DNA of 64,000 bases from Aestuariirhabdus sp. (lineage in GTDB: Bacteria > Pseudomonadota > Gammaproteobacteria > Pseudomonadales > Aestuariirhabdaceae). Every line of letters starts with the position of its first letter. Within the stretch, counting starts at the first letter, position 1. Both the position numbers and the translations under genes were made by a program. Below, in pieces: positions 19,001 to 26,381 of this stretch. The stretch lies in the NCBI GenBank assembly GCA_030622755.1, contig JAUXFT010000004.1:1-64000 (forward strand), read 5' to 3'. The notes below the pieces were generated by a model, which saw only the letters and a program-made list of their open reading frames with translations, was not told the origin of the DNA and made no database searches.

Positions 19001-19716
19001 TAGCCAGGCACCGTGCCCCCCGGGACTACAACGCAACAAGCGCCATTGAGCAGCGCCCCCCAAACTTCAAAGGTGGCGGCGTCAAATGAGAGCGGGGCGA
19101 GCTGTAAAAAACAACGCTGGCTATCAAACTGGCAGTAACTATTTTCCGGAGACACGAGCCGCAGGATACTACGGTGGGGGACAACAACACCTTTCGGCCG
19201 CCCCGTAGAGCCCGAGGTGTAAAGAATATAGGCCGGATCCTCACCCAGACCAGGCTCAAGAACAGAATCCAACTCTGTCACCCCCAGCGAAGGGCGATCC
19301 TCCAAGGACAATGTCTTCAGGCTAGGCCCGGTCATAACATCAACGGTGTCTGGCGCTATAAATGCCACACTGATACTGGCATCTTCAATCATTAAATCAA
19401 GACGGGATCGTGGATATTCAGGGCTCAACGGTACATAACAGGCTCCGATTTTGGCGATCGCCACCATTGCCGCTATAGCCGAGGCAGAACGCTCGACGCA
19501 TAGACCCACACGATCCCCGGCAACCACCCCAGCAGACAGCAGGCGGCTAGCCAGGGAATCGCTCCAGCAATCCAAATCACGGTAGCTGAGCTCCCAAGCC
19601 GCACTCCCAGGTATTGCAGGGGTTCTCAGACACAGCTTATCGGGTGTCTTTTTTACCTGATCACGAAAACAGGACTGAATAGTCCCATGATGTCCACTGG
19701 CTTTAATACAATCCAT
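13075..19716 (-). CDS. Hybrid NRPS-PKS with internal aminotransferase (A-T-KS-AT-ACP-AMT)
   Basis: A 2213-residue megasynthase. Domains: adenylation (about 10-510, YTSGSTGRPKG near 170); thiolation (Ser551); ketosynthase (about 607-1025, Cys780 in VYTACSTG, with HGTATPLGDP and NIGH His motifs); acyltransferase (Ser1234 in GHSIGE, HAFHS near 1330 as in malonyl-specific ATs); acyl carrier protein (Ser1566 in GLDSL); a Gln-rich linker (about 1640-1660); class III PLP aminotransferase (about 1700-2160, Lys1997 in GKVVGGG). No KR, DH or ER. The by-eye A-domain pocket is D-A-F-W-I-G-G-T-F-K, the classical valine code. Predicted work: load Val, extend with malonate, then transaminate the beta-keto group. 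KS-AT-ACP-AMT resembles MycA/ItuA, but with an amino-acid starter. The start has AGGAG about 13 nt upstream. Confidence 0.93.
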   Translation of the reverse strand: MDCIKASGHHGTIQSCFRDQVKKTPDKLCLRTPAIPGSAAWELSYRDLDCWSDSLASRLLSAGVVAGDRVGLCVERSASAIAAMVAIAKIGACYVPLSPEYPRSRLDLMIEDASISVAFIAPDTVDVMTGPSLKTLSLEDRPSLGVTELDSVLEPGLGEDPAYILYTSGSTGRPKGVVVPHRSILRLVSPENSYCQFDSQRCFLQLAPLSFDAATFEVWGALLNGACCVVVPGGTVPGYERLAEILAEGITTLWLTSSLYNTIISEAPDSLRSVKQLLIGGEALSVTHVRKGLEALPDTQIINGYGPTENTTFTLAYPIPRDLSPALKKIPIGFPIHATHCEVFDSELKPVADGTEGELIAFGDGVALGYLNRPDLTAERFLELECRDGVTRYGYRTGDIVVKLKNGSYDYLGRNDKQVKIDGHRIEPQEIELFINQLEQVADARVLVKAGPQGQQRLVAYIVGNGVLDPGTIRSCIADAFPGFMVPHFIVPLAELPKNQNGKLDEACLPDPFVSRQPVTGASQQVVNCWQKILGRSVGDNDNFLDVGGTSLEALRLTELFEKQFKRDLKATFVFEYPSIRRQAEFFAQDHTQSAAEISSIRERVVDQQDIAVIGIACRFPGANNLDEYWDNLVNGRETISFFTEETLSSEVDEAERNHPNYVRARGVVEDCDQFDAAFFGISPAEAAIMDPQQRIMLQLAWHALEDAGCKPGDEALRTGVFAGMNWARYFQQYVLNNEEVKRKFGLFNASLANESDFLSSRISYKLNLTGPSVNVYTACSTGLVAISQACTSIERGECEMALAGGVSITIPVNSGYMYQEGSMLSQDGHCRPFDAAATGTTFNDGAGFVVLKRLDLALRDGDDIYAVTKGFAVNNDGGNKASFTAPSVAGQVAVYNSALAKAAVSPESIGLIETHGTATPLGDPIEVTALNRSYGGGRHQESCALGSVKSNIGHTIHAAGVAGFIKIVMAVKKGLIPPTLHFENPNPKLELEKTPFYVNNKLLEWGGEEPRRAAVSSLGVGGTNAHIIVEQFQSQLQVPSESAGQDSATPHPGFTVLLSAKSKQALENQVASYQRHFDAQPEDYSVADAAYTSRVARQHFPYRAAVTGTTAAELADKLANKKRFTTGLAKDVSGSVQGFMFSGQGSQRQLMGHWLYEHNEDFRDLVDRGSEIVLQQQGFDPRSIITDGGKHQDINLDVNQTKIAQPLLFLFEYGLARYLQSCGFHPDFLIGHSIGEFAAATLAGVFSFEDAVKLVAARGALMQSMPAGKMLAVKARPNEVADLLATGLGLAAVNAPDRIVLSGPEDIVQAAMEKLTKAKIASSILHTSHAFHSKMMDPIIGGIEELAASITKQAPTLPIFSTATGELMTDQQATDPAYWAMQLRQPVLFADAVAAAREYYQGQAIALVEVGPGIALSSLLACQNAEAKNTVIPAAPSSAIDEEFVHEFSQCIGGMWASGFNVDWSLSFSGINVHKTRLPGYAFQRDKHWLSLSKVEATAAQTLALPLSMTNPKQQITPIQEVTMSTEQHRQAIEQKLRGLLEDVTGFDLGDVEGDTHFSEAGLDSLLLTQAATAIDQEFSIGLTFRHLVEDYTSIGELSDFVASEVAPEKTQTQAPSTGEGMVTVQGMSTQTPQAFSAAVGGDVVQQLIQQQLQIMQLQLQALGGAPLAAMSTIQAAGENLNQAESALVTKENAVEKKAARKTPATRIVRDKLGVELTKAQQLWLDEVMNSYQKKYASSKKYTQKHRKYLADPRTVSGFNPEWKEIIFPIVTERSKGSRLWDIDGNELIDTSNGFGPILFGHSPDFITEAVKKQLDLGIETGPQSPLAGEVARLFCELTGNERCTFASTGSEAVVGAIRLARTVTGRKKVAMFGGSYHGITDEVINRAGKDYQALPAAPGINRETTSNMLVLPWADPESLEILKKLGPELAAVLVEPVQSRMPEFNDQDYLKEIRNITTGCGAAMILDEVVTGFRVAAGGIRERFDIDADLGTYGKVVGGGYPIGIIGGKAKFMDALDGGHWQYGDDSIPEAGVTFFAGTFVRHPLALASAKAVLDRIKAEGPSLYEGLEKKTSAMTAEAKGFIEQMKCEVTFESFTSFFYLSVPESAHWGHMLFLLMTLEGIHIQQYRPNFLTTEHSKEDVDKILIAFKKSLALLISNGLIGGDMVAAKRFLNEKSPIPKGAKLGKNAQGEPAYFLEDPDINGKYIEVGRP

Positions 19717-19755
19717 GGTATCCAGTTACTCCTGCTCCATAAATTCTTATCTACA

Positions 19756-19761
19756 ATTATA
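19756..19761 (-). promoter_or_regulatory. Candidate -10 box for the PKS-NRPS operon
   Basis: On the minus strand this is a perfect TATAAT about 40 nt upstream of the megasynthase ATG. A convincing -35 at 16-18 bp is lacking, which would suit an activator-dependent promoter. A weaker alternative (TTGCTA, 18 bp, TATATA) lies further upstream. Confidence 0.35.
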
Positions 19762-19910
19762 TTTTGACAGATGCCCTGATGCTTAAATTGTCGCGGATTT
19801 CAGTCATGGACTAATCATTCAAACCAACGATTCAAAGGAAAGACCATATATACAACTATGTTTCTCAGTCTAGCAAGTTTATGAGGAAAACGCCTGATCT
19901 AAGCCAGCTT

Positions 19911-19934
19911 TCATTGGGTATTATTACCCAATGA
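19911..19934. promoter_or_regulatory. Perfect 10-bp inverted repeat, candidate operator
   Basis: TCATTGGGTA-ttat-TACCCAATGA lies about 195 bp upstream of the megasynthase start and about 135 bp beyond the acyltransferase stop. No T-run follows on the minus strand, so a regulator-binding palindrome is likelier than a terminator. Confidence 0.5.
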
Positions 19935-20069
19935 GAGCCCTAACTAACAACGCCAATAAAGCAGTCGCAAGCACAATAATAGGGCGTTTTTAACCGTCTA
20001 TCGGCGATCGAACATCCACACCAGTAGAAGACCCGGAGCCTGGTATCGTTGAAATCTCAAACACAATCC

Positions 20070-21206
20070 TCAGGATTTCCCCAGACCTAGAATCCGCCGG
20101 ATACGGGCGTCATTCACTATACGAGCACGCCAAGGCATTTCAATTTGATAATAACAGAAATGCGACAGCGCAATAACCAGAAATACAGCCGCCAGAACCA
20201 CCGCAGATTCTTCCGCTATGGATAGTAGCCCCCCCGGTTTACTGCCCAAAAACCATATTGAGGGCTCCAATATCAGCTGCCTCACAAACCAGTGAATCAT
20301 ATATATCGAGTAAGAAATCACTCCCAGATACACCAGTCCACGATGCACCAGCCAATGTGATGAAGCCTCGTTCAGTTGCGTGACTGCCAGTACCAGCAAA
20401 ACGAATAACAACACCGTAATCACATGCGGAATGGGAAGAGCCATACTTAAAACGCTGGCCAAAAATATTATCGTTACCGATCGACCATCGAAAAAACGAG
20501 CCACACCCCCCAGGTATAATTGATAAAGGACAATACCCATCGAGGCTTCCGCCAGACAACGAATCATCAGCGGCCAACCGCCCCACCACATACCCAGGTC
20601 ACCCTTGATCAACTCAATAGCGATAATCACGATCAACCCGAGTATGAAGACCAATATCTTCCTAGCTCGATTAACCCCATGCACAAATACCACCAAGAAA
20701 GGAACCAAAAAATAGGTAAACCACTCAGCGCTTATCGACCAGGAGGGTTCATTCCAGTAACCCGCTGCTGGAAACCCCTGCAATAAGAAAAGGTTAGAGA
20801 GAAATGAGAGGAATGTTCTTCTGTGGCCAAAACCCAACTCCTGAATCAACTCTGGATTATTGGCATTAGCAAGCACGGTGAGATAGACCAGTTGAAAAGC
20901 CAAAAACACTAGCAGCATGAAAAGGTGCAGAGGATAAATTCTGGCAAAACGCGCCAACATAAACTCCTTATAAACAACACCAGTCAAGCCTCTACTAAAC
21001 CGCTGACAGTAAACATGCGACAAGACAAAGCCACTCAGAATAAAAAACAAATCCACGAACAGGTATAACTTGGAAATAGCAAGACCAGGTAAAAAACTAT
21101 GGAGATCTGGAAAGACAGTGGCAATAAAGTGATGGAAAACAATCCCCATTGCGGCGATACCACGAAGGGATGTCAAACCGACAATGTTGACACTCTTAGG
21201 AGACAT
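20070..21206 (-). CDS. Acyltransferase 3 family membrane protein (OafA/YrhL-like)
   Basis: A 378-residue polytopic membrane protein. Its N-terminal signature is L-T-S-L-R-G-I-A-A-M-G-I-V-F-H-H, with the conserved R and HH of acyltransferase-3 proteins, followed by about ten hydrophobic helices. The family transfers acyl groups, often acetyl, to surface glycans, lipids or antibiotics. GGAGG lies 5 nt before the ATG. It sits between the exopolysaccharide genes and the PKS-NRPS operon on the same strand, so it may O-acylate the polysaccharide or the NRPS product; the sequence does not decide. Confidence 0.88.
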   Translation of the reverse strand: MSPKSVNIVGLTSLRGIAAMGIVFHHFIATVFPDLHSFLPGLAISKLYLFVDLFFILSGFVLSHVYCQRFSRGLTGVVYKEFMLARFARIYPLHLFMLLVFLAFQLVYLTVLANANNPELIQELGFGHRRTFLSFLSNLFLLQGFPAAGYWNEPSWSISAEWFTYFLVPFLVVFVHGVNRARKILVFILGLIVIIAIELIKGDLGMWWGGWPLMIRCLAEASMGIVLYQLYLGGVARFFDGRSVTIIFLASVLSMALPIPHVITVLLFVLLVLAVTQLNEASSHWLVHRGLVYLGVISYSIYMIHWFVRQLILEPSIWFLGSKPGGLLSIAEESAVVLAAVFLVIALSHFCYYQIEMPWRARIVNDARIRRILGLGKS

Positions 21207-21459
21207 ATATTCCTCCGGCGCAAGATCTCAATAAGTAATATTCACTATCCCATTTCAACGGAAACCATCTTACCATTCAACGCCTTTAGACAGTGTCTCA
21301 GAAATTGAATCACAAACTTTTTATGCATGGGATTCACAAGTATATGATTCGTCTCAACCACATACTTTAGTTCTAATTAAGTCGCGAAAAGCAATACCTT
21401 TAAAAACAGCCGTGTATTGCACGAATAATAGTCAGGCTCGCTGACTGAAAAAAGAGGCC
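21207..21459. other. Intergenic region with a small hairpin
   Basis: 253 bp between the glycosyltransferase stop and the acyltransferase start (both minus strand). AGTCAG-gctcg-CTGACT at about 21430-21446 is a 6-bp hairpin just after the glycosyltransferase stop. Read on the minus strand it is followed by ATTATT rather than a clean T-run, so at best it is a weak terminator. Confidence 0.35.
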
Positions 21460-22596
21460 CTAATCGCAGACCTCATAAGCCATGCGAGTAAAATGCTCGC
21501 AATACTTTTTCGACGAATAATGCTGTTCAATGTACCTCCCGCCCTCTTTTCCTAGCGACTGGGAATATTCTTTATTGCTCAAAAGAACTCGCATTTGATT
21601 GACCAAACCGTCTACATCCTCCTTCTCAAATAAAAGGCCATTAACACCGTCAGTAATCAACCCAGGAATGCCGCCCACATTACAACCGATAACCGCTTTT
21701 TCAGATGCCATAGCCTCCAGCAAAACCCTACCCATCCCCTCCTCTCTTGACGGAAGGATAAAACAATAACAATTTAAAAAATATTCACGCAATTCATCGT
21801 AATACATAGGCTTTAAAAACTTTATTCTTGAACTCCATTCACCTAACCTGTTATTGGCCTCTCCAATTAAACGATGTCCGATTAACAACAGCTCCATTTC
21901 CGGAAATTCATTTTCAATACGCTCAAAAGCTTGCACCAGAAGATCAATACCCTTTCGATGGAAAGGATAGCCGACAAAAAGGATATAATTATCCATGCGC
22001 TTTTTGCGCTCTGAAAAGTAATGTGTAGGTACAAAATCATGAAAACAAAAAACCTTCTTTTGTTGATATTTAATCTCAAGATTATCACGTTGATTTTCAG
22101 TCAAAAGTTTAATTCCATCTGTAAACCTTAATGTGAACGCTCTTAGCAATTTAAATAGGAAAATCTTAGCCCTTGCTTTAAAGCTATCACCCATCTCCAT
22201 TAATATCGCTTCTTGCATATTACTGTTATTTAGCTCTACTATTAATTTTGAACCCAATGCCAGCTTTAAAAACACACCAATAAATCCGGTAAACACCGGG
22301 TCGTAACAAATAATAAGATCTACTTTTTTCTTCTTGTTAAACGCCAGCGCTGACTTTGCAATAAAAATAATTTTTGATAACTTTCCTGGCACCTTATTTT
22401 CATGTATATCCGCCTTAAAGGTGAAGTCACCCATTGAATACTCACGAAACTCAGGATTATTGGACCAACTATAAACTTCTCCCTGAAATGATTCCGATAA
22501 CATCAAGTATCTTTCTTTAAAATCGAACTTATCCGGCCTGGATGTTGGCCCGGAGAATATACAAATTACATTCAATTTTTTTTGTGTTTCGTTCAT
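21460..22596 (-). CDS. Glycosyltransferase, GT4/GT1-like family
   Basis: A 378-residue GT-B fold glycosyltransferase. The C-terminal half has the donor-binding sequence PSREEGMGRVLLEAMA, with the E-x7-E motif, followed by V-G-G-I-P-G-L-I. The N-terminal half is the acceptor domain, AT-rich and divergent. It would add one sugar of the exopolysaccharide repeat at the cytoplasmic face. It is the last gene of a minus-strand run starting with the exosortase gene and lies 16 bp after the O-ligase-like gene. Donor and acceptor sugars are unknown. Confidence 0.88.
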   Translation of the reverse strand: MNETQKKLNVICIFSGPTSRPDKFDFKERYLMLSESFQGEVYSWSNNPEFREYSMGDFTFKADIHENKVPGKLSKIIFIAKSALAFNKKKKVDLIICYDPVFTGFIGVFLKLALGSKLIVELNNSNMQEAILMEMGDSFKARAKIFLFKLLRAFTLRFTDGIKLLTENQRDNLEIKYQQKKVFCFHDFVPTHYFSERKKRMDNYILFVGYPFHRKGIDLLVQAFERIENEFPEMELLLIGHRLIGEANNRLGEWSSRIKFLKPMYYDELREYFLNCYCFILPSREEGMGRVLLEAMASEKAVIGCNVGGIPGLITDGVNGLLFEKEDVDGLVNQMRVLLSNKEYSQSLGKEGGRYIEQHYSSKKYCEHFTRMAYEVCD

Positions 22597-22612
22597 TATC
22601 TTTGCCTTATAA

Positions 22613-23878
22613 CTAAACTTTACTCGTGGTAACAGTGCTAATTGATTGATCTAAATTGGTATTTGAATACCGTATGATTATCGCGTACATGGTAATCCAA
22701 ATTGGAATATGAGGATAATAAGCCACTGAAATAAATGCCCCTGAAACTGCATACGCTGCCATAGCCGCAATTAATGAATTGCTCAGTAAACGCACCAATT
22801 CATCTTGTTCATCTACCCCGGTAGTTTTCTTTCTCAAAACATAAAGTTTCAGCGGGGCATAAATCATAGCGTAAGCATAAAACATAATACCTATAAGCCC
22901 AAGCTCTGGAAGTATCTGAAAATAAAGCGAGTGTGCGGATCGCCCAACAAGTGACTTTTCGTTTCTTGTCCACCAAGAGGTCTTTCTTTGGTAATTGGCG
23001 GTTGTATACATAAAATTTCCCGCACCAATACCGACTAAAGGCTTGTCCTTAAACATTATCCAGCCCATTTCCCACGTTCTAAATCGCTCAATACGCGTTT
23101 CATCATTCGGGTCGCTAATGGAGTTAACTTCATCGATATAGCCACTTGGCAGCACCCCCATGACAAGAATACCTGCGGTCATGGCTATCAAAAAACTATA
23201 GAGAGCAATTTTCACACGACTTTTTGAAAGCCACCAAATCACCAAAATGGCGGCTAATAAACCTAAAAAACCCCCTCGTGATGTAGTAAAAATAATCCCC
23301 ACCAGTATTAATATGACTGTTAGGTAATAGAAATATTTTAGTTTTTTACTAAGATCAAGTTGTTGTGCGGCGTAAAAAACAAAAGGCAAGCCCATCGATA
23401 ACGCCAATGCCGCATCATTAGGATCGTTGGTAAAGTCGCCAGGGCCCCGGGGTGCATTCTTAATAGTTATAATGGCCATAAAGAAGTAAATTACACACCA
23501 CCAGTGGAACAGACCCTTTATTTGACTGCCCGACTTAAAAACCAAATACAACATGACGCACTGAGGAAAGGTCTGGAACATCCATTTTATGGCTAGCTTA
23601 AAAGATGCCGGACTAATTGCTCCAATTCCCACCAAGCCAAACATCACCCCCAGCCAAAATATTAAACCCACTGGAGTTTTTAATAATGAAATTTTAAAAT
23701 TAAAAAAACCATAAATGGTAACAATGAGAAATAACACGCCCACCCAGGGAACAATTCCCATCCCGGGAATATTATCCTGAGGTCTAACATAGTAACAAAA
23801 AAGATAGGCATACATTAACGTCACTACATATTTCGGGTACTCTTTAGCAGCGATATTATTTAATACCTTATGCTTCAT
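22613..23878 (-). CDS. O-antigen ligase/polymerase-like protein, exosortase A-associated
   Basis: A 421-residue polytopic membrane protein of the Wzy_C/WaaL type. The N-terminal FCYYVRPQDNIPG closely fits the TIGR03097 putative O-glycosylation ligases of XrtA loci. The large periplasmic loop has GRSAHSLYFQILPELGLIG, matching the AHN-x-Y conserved motif of the superfamily. It may polymerise the repeat unit or transfer glycan to an acceptor. Its start overlaps the stop of the flippase gene by 4 bp, indicating coupling. Confidence 0.85.
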   Translation of the reverse strand: MKHKVLNNIAAKEYPKYVVTLMYAYLFCYYVRPQDNIPGMGIVPWVGVLFLIVTIYGFFNFKISLLKTPVGLIFWLGVMFGLVGIGAISPASFKLAIKWMFQTFPQCVMLYLVFKSGSQIKGLFHWWCVIYFFMAIITIKNAPRGPGDFTNDPNDAALALSMGLPFVFYAAQQLDLSKKLKYFYYLTVILILVGIIFTTSRGGFLGLLAAILVIWWLSKSRVKIALYSFLIAMTAGILVMGVLPSGYIDEVNSISDPNDETRIERFRTWEMGWIMFKDKPLVGIGAGNFMYTTANYQRKTSWWTRNEKSLVGRSAHSLYFQILPELGLIGIMFYAYAMIYAPLKLYVLRKKTTGVDEQDELVRLLSNSLIAAMAAYAVSGAFISVAYYPHIPIWITMYAIIIRYSNTNLDQSISTVTTSKV

Positions 23879-25335
23879 GTTTCGACCTCATTACGACGAC
23901 GTAACATTAAATAAACTTTCTTTATATCTTCTTTATCCAGCAGCACATAGCACGAGAGATAGGCACTAACTCCAAGTAATATTTTTACAGTAATGACCGC
24001 CAATAAACCCCAGTGATATTCTTGCAATAGAGGGTTTACCAACATAATCGTTATGGTCATCATAAAGCAACTTATCGCTGTCACAGAAACTGTATCGAAA
24101 AATTCTTTGATCGTTATTTTTAGACAATCAAATAGAGTGACGAATAAATACAAATTGCCAATAGGCACGGAAACCGCCCAGCCTATTAACATACCGTTCA
24201 ACCCCCACTGCACCCCCACCAACATGGCAACAGGAGAACTTGCCGCCATAATAAGCTGATATTTTAAACTGGCTTTTGGCCTACCCATCCCTTCCAATAA
24301 AGTGGGAATGAGTATCACCCCACCAATAACAATATTCACCAGGCAAATAATTTGCATTGGAAATACAATAATCAACCACTTCTCACCCAGTATTAACGGA
24401 ATGAATTCTGCAGCAGTCAAGGCAATACCAAGAAACATCGGTGCAATTATCATAAAAAGAAAACGATTCATTGAAAGAAATAGTCTCTTTACTTTAACCC
24501 GATCCTCTTTAATGTGTGAAAATGCTGGAAATGCTATTTGCGAGAAAATTTCACCCACTTTCTGCATGGGCATTCTTGCTAAAATTCTTGCCATTTCAAA
24601 ATGACCTACGGAAGTCTTTCCCATCGTACTACCAAGAATAATTGTCGGCCAATTCATATTTAAATATGAAGCCAGGCGGGCAGCCATAACACTGAAGCCA
24701 AAAGCATAGAGCGGAAGAACGGTTTTTATATTTTTCGGCCTGCCTGGAATATATCCAGCGACAACCATATAAGCGACAAGTAAAAACATTTCAGCCCCGA
24801 CAGTAGATAATACCAGAGCCCAATACCCCCACCCCAAATAGACCATATACAGCGTCGACGCTATTACCATGACGTTTGAAACCATTGATATCAGCGCAAT
24901 TGCCTTGAACCTTAACTTCCTTGCCACCAATGCTCTCGGTACAACACTTAAAGGAGAGGCAATGACTATGAGGCCCGCTATACGAATAATATTTTCAAGT
25001 TCTTCTGATGCATAGTAAGAAGCGATATAAGGAGAAGAAATAAATAATATAAAATAAAACAAAAAGGCAGTTACGAAACTCGTCCAAAAAACATTCGCTT
25101 TATCATAATCATAAAGCTCCTTCTTATTAATCAGTGCCTGACTTAAACCCATGCCGGATAGGGTTATAAATAAACCGGTAAATATTCCTGAAATCCCTAT
25201 AAGACCATAATCATCGGGAGTGAGTATTCGGGCAACCCATATAGTTGACGACCATGAAGCTATCTGCACTACAAGGCGTGTTGAAGACTCCCAGGCAAAG
25301 CCCTTGATTATTTTTTTATTAAAATTATCCATCAA
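23875..25335 (-). CDS. Wzx-like oligosaccharide flippase (MOP superfamily)
   Basis: A 486-residue membrane protein with about 12-14 helices and the N-terminal W-x-S-S-T-R-L-V-V-Q-I-A-S-W motif typical of polysaccharide_synt/MVF flippases. It would move lipid-linked repeat units to the periplasmic face. Two Met codons open the frame; either may be used. It overlaps the polymerase/ligase gene by 4 bp and follows the deacetylase gene by 41 bp. Base composition is clearly AT-rich compared with the sugar nucleotide and ribosomal genes. Confidence 0.88.
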   Translation of the reverse strand: MMDNFNKKIIKGFAWESSTRLVVQIASWSSTIWVARILTPDDYGLIGISGIFTGLFITLSGMGLSQALINKKELYDYDKANVFWTSFVTAFLFYFILFISSPYIASYYASEELENIIRIAGLIVIASPLSVVPRALVARKLRFKAIALISMVSNVMVIASTLYMVYLGWGYWALVLSTVGAEMFLLVAYMVVAGYIPGRPKNIKTVLPLYAFGFSVMAARLASYLNMNWPTIILGSTMGKTSVGHFEMARILARMPMQKVGEIFSQIAFPAFSHIKEDRVKVKRLFLSMNRFLFMIIAPMFLGIALTAAEFIPLILGEKWLIIVFPMQIICLVNIVIGGVILIPTLLEGMGRPKASLKYQLIMAASSPVAMLVGVQWGLNGMLIGWAVSVPIGNLYLFVTLFDCLKITIKEFFDTVSVTAISCFMMTITIMLVNPLLQEYHWGLLAVITVKILLGVSAYLSCYVLLDKEDIKKVYLMLRRRNEVET

Positions 25336-25376
25336 TCATTTATATCCAGCAGCAAAAAACAGTTAAAAAATTAATA

Positions 25377-26381
25377 TTAGCGCCTGTATATACTGTCTTT
25401 AAAAGATTCAATCCATGTTGCATACATAATAAAGTCCTCTTTTGTATCTGGGAACCCAAACCTTGGCATCGAGTACTGCATACTGGCATCCGTCATATCA
25501 ACATTTGCCGGAACAGCGCTCACCGCACCTAAAAAACCCATCTCTCGAACAAGGCCTTCCTCTCTCAGTGTGAAATCCTGGCTCCTTCCCACCGGGTAAC
25601 AAAAAACATTTGCCGGATCGGTCAAATTTTCAGACAGGTCTTGCTTTGATCGAGATATCTCTTCTTTAGATTTTTCATCATTTTCACGACTTAAAAATGG
25701 ATGACTATAGGTATGCGGACCAACCCTCATCCCCGCACGTTCCATATCTCTCAAACGAGACCATGTTGTTGCACGATATTTTTCAGGCGCAGCTTCAGGA
25801 ATTTCAACTTCAAGCTTTACTGACAACAAAGCTATATTTTTTTCAATACTATCAATACTAAGATTTGACATATCAAATATTATTTTGGATGCTTTTTCAT
25901 ATACTCCATAGCAATCAAAATCTAGATGAGGATAATGGTTACCCAGCGTTTTTATTGTATTGGCCGATGCATTTTCCAGTAAAAAATTAATCTTTGCATC
26001 CCAAAACCATAACTGCTCATTAATAAAACCGGAGGTTACGAAATATGTTGCAGGGCAATCATAACAAGCAAAAACTAATCCTGCCGCCTCAACTTGATCC
26101 CAATATCCATCATCCAAACTAAAAGCAACAGATTTTTCTGGCAACGGTTCATTGTCAGCAATTGCCTGGGCAATATCCTCTATAGATACAAAGTTAAATT
26201 TATGCTTACGCAAAAATTCCATCGCGAAAAGCAGTAATTTTAAATCATGCCCATTGATCCCTATTTCATCGCATTTAAACCTATGCAGCATAAAAATAGG
26301 AACATATTGTCGAAATACCTTTCCTCCGACATTAACTATTGGGCCAAGTGCCATGGTATTAATTATTAATTTTTTTATCAT
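25377..26381 (-). CDS. Polysaccharide deacetylase family protein (NodB-like)
   Basis: A 334-residue protein with a NodB-like core. V-A-F-S-L-D-D-G-Y carries the DD metal/base motif (about residue 90), and M-R-V-G-P-H-T-Y-S-H-P-F-L-S carries the H-x3-H zinc motif (about 215). No clear signal peptide is seen; the N-terminal helix is short. It would remove N- or O-acyl groups from the exopolysaccharide or its precursor. It overlaps the exosortase gene by 4 bp. It is the second deacetylase of the locus; the other, at 27957, is of the XrtA type. Confidence 0.85.
   Translation of the reverse strand: MIKKLIINTMALGPIVNVGGKVFRQYVPIFMLHRFKCDEIGINGHDLKLLLFAMEFLRKHKFNFVSIEDIAQAIADNEPLPEKSVAFSLDDGYWDQVEAAGLVFACYDCPATYFVTSGFINEQLWFWDAKINFLLENASANTIKTLGNHYPHLDFDCYGVYEKASKIIFDMSNLSIDSIEKNIALLSVKLEVEIPEAAPEKYRATTWSRLRDMERAGMRVGPHTYSHPFLSRENDEKSKEEISRSKQDLSENLTDPANVFCYPVGRSQDFTLREEGLVREMGFLGAVSAVPANVDMTDASMQYSMPRFGFPDTKEDFIMYATWIESFKDSIYRR

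Larger units (their letters stand above)
19717..20069. other. Intergenic region upstream of the PKS-NRPS operon
   Basis: 353 bp between the acyltransferase stop and the megasynthase start, both genes on the minus strand. It holds a consensus -10 close to the megasynthase gene and a perfect 10-bp inverted repeat, listed separately. No ORF with family features is seen, and no terminator with a T-run follows the acyltransferase gene. Confidence 0.6.

Noticed and set aside
21428-21450. Terminator after the glycosyltransferase gene
   Set aside because: The stem is only 6 bp and no clean T-run follows on the minus strand.
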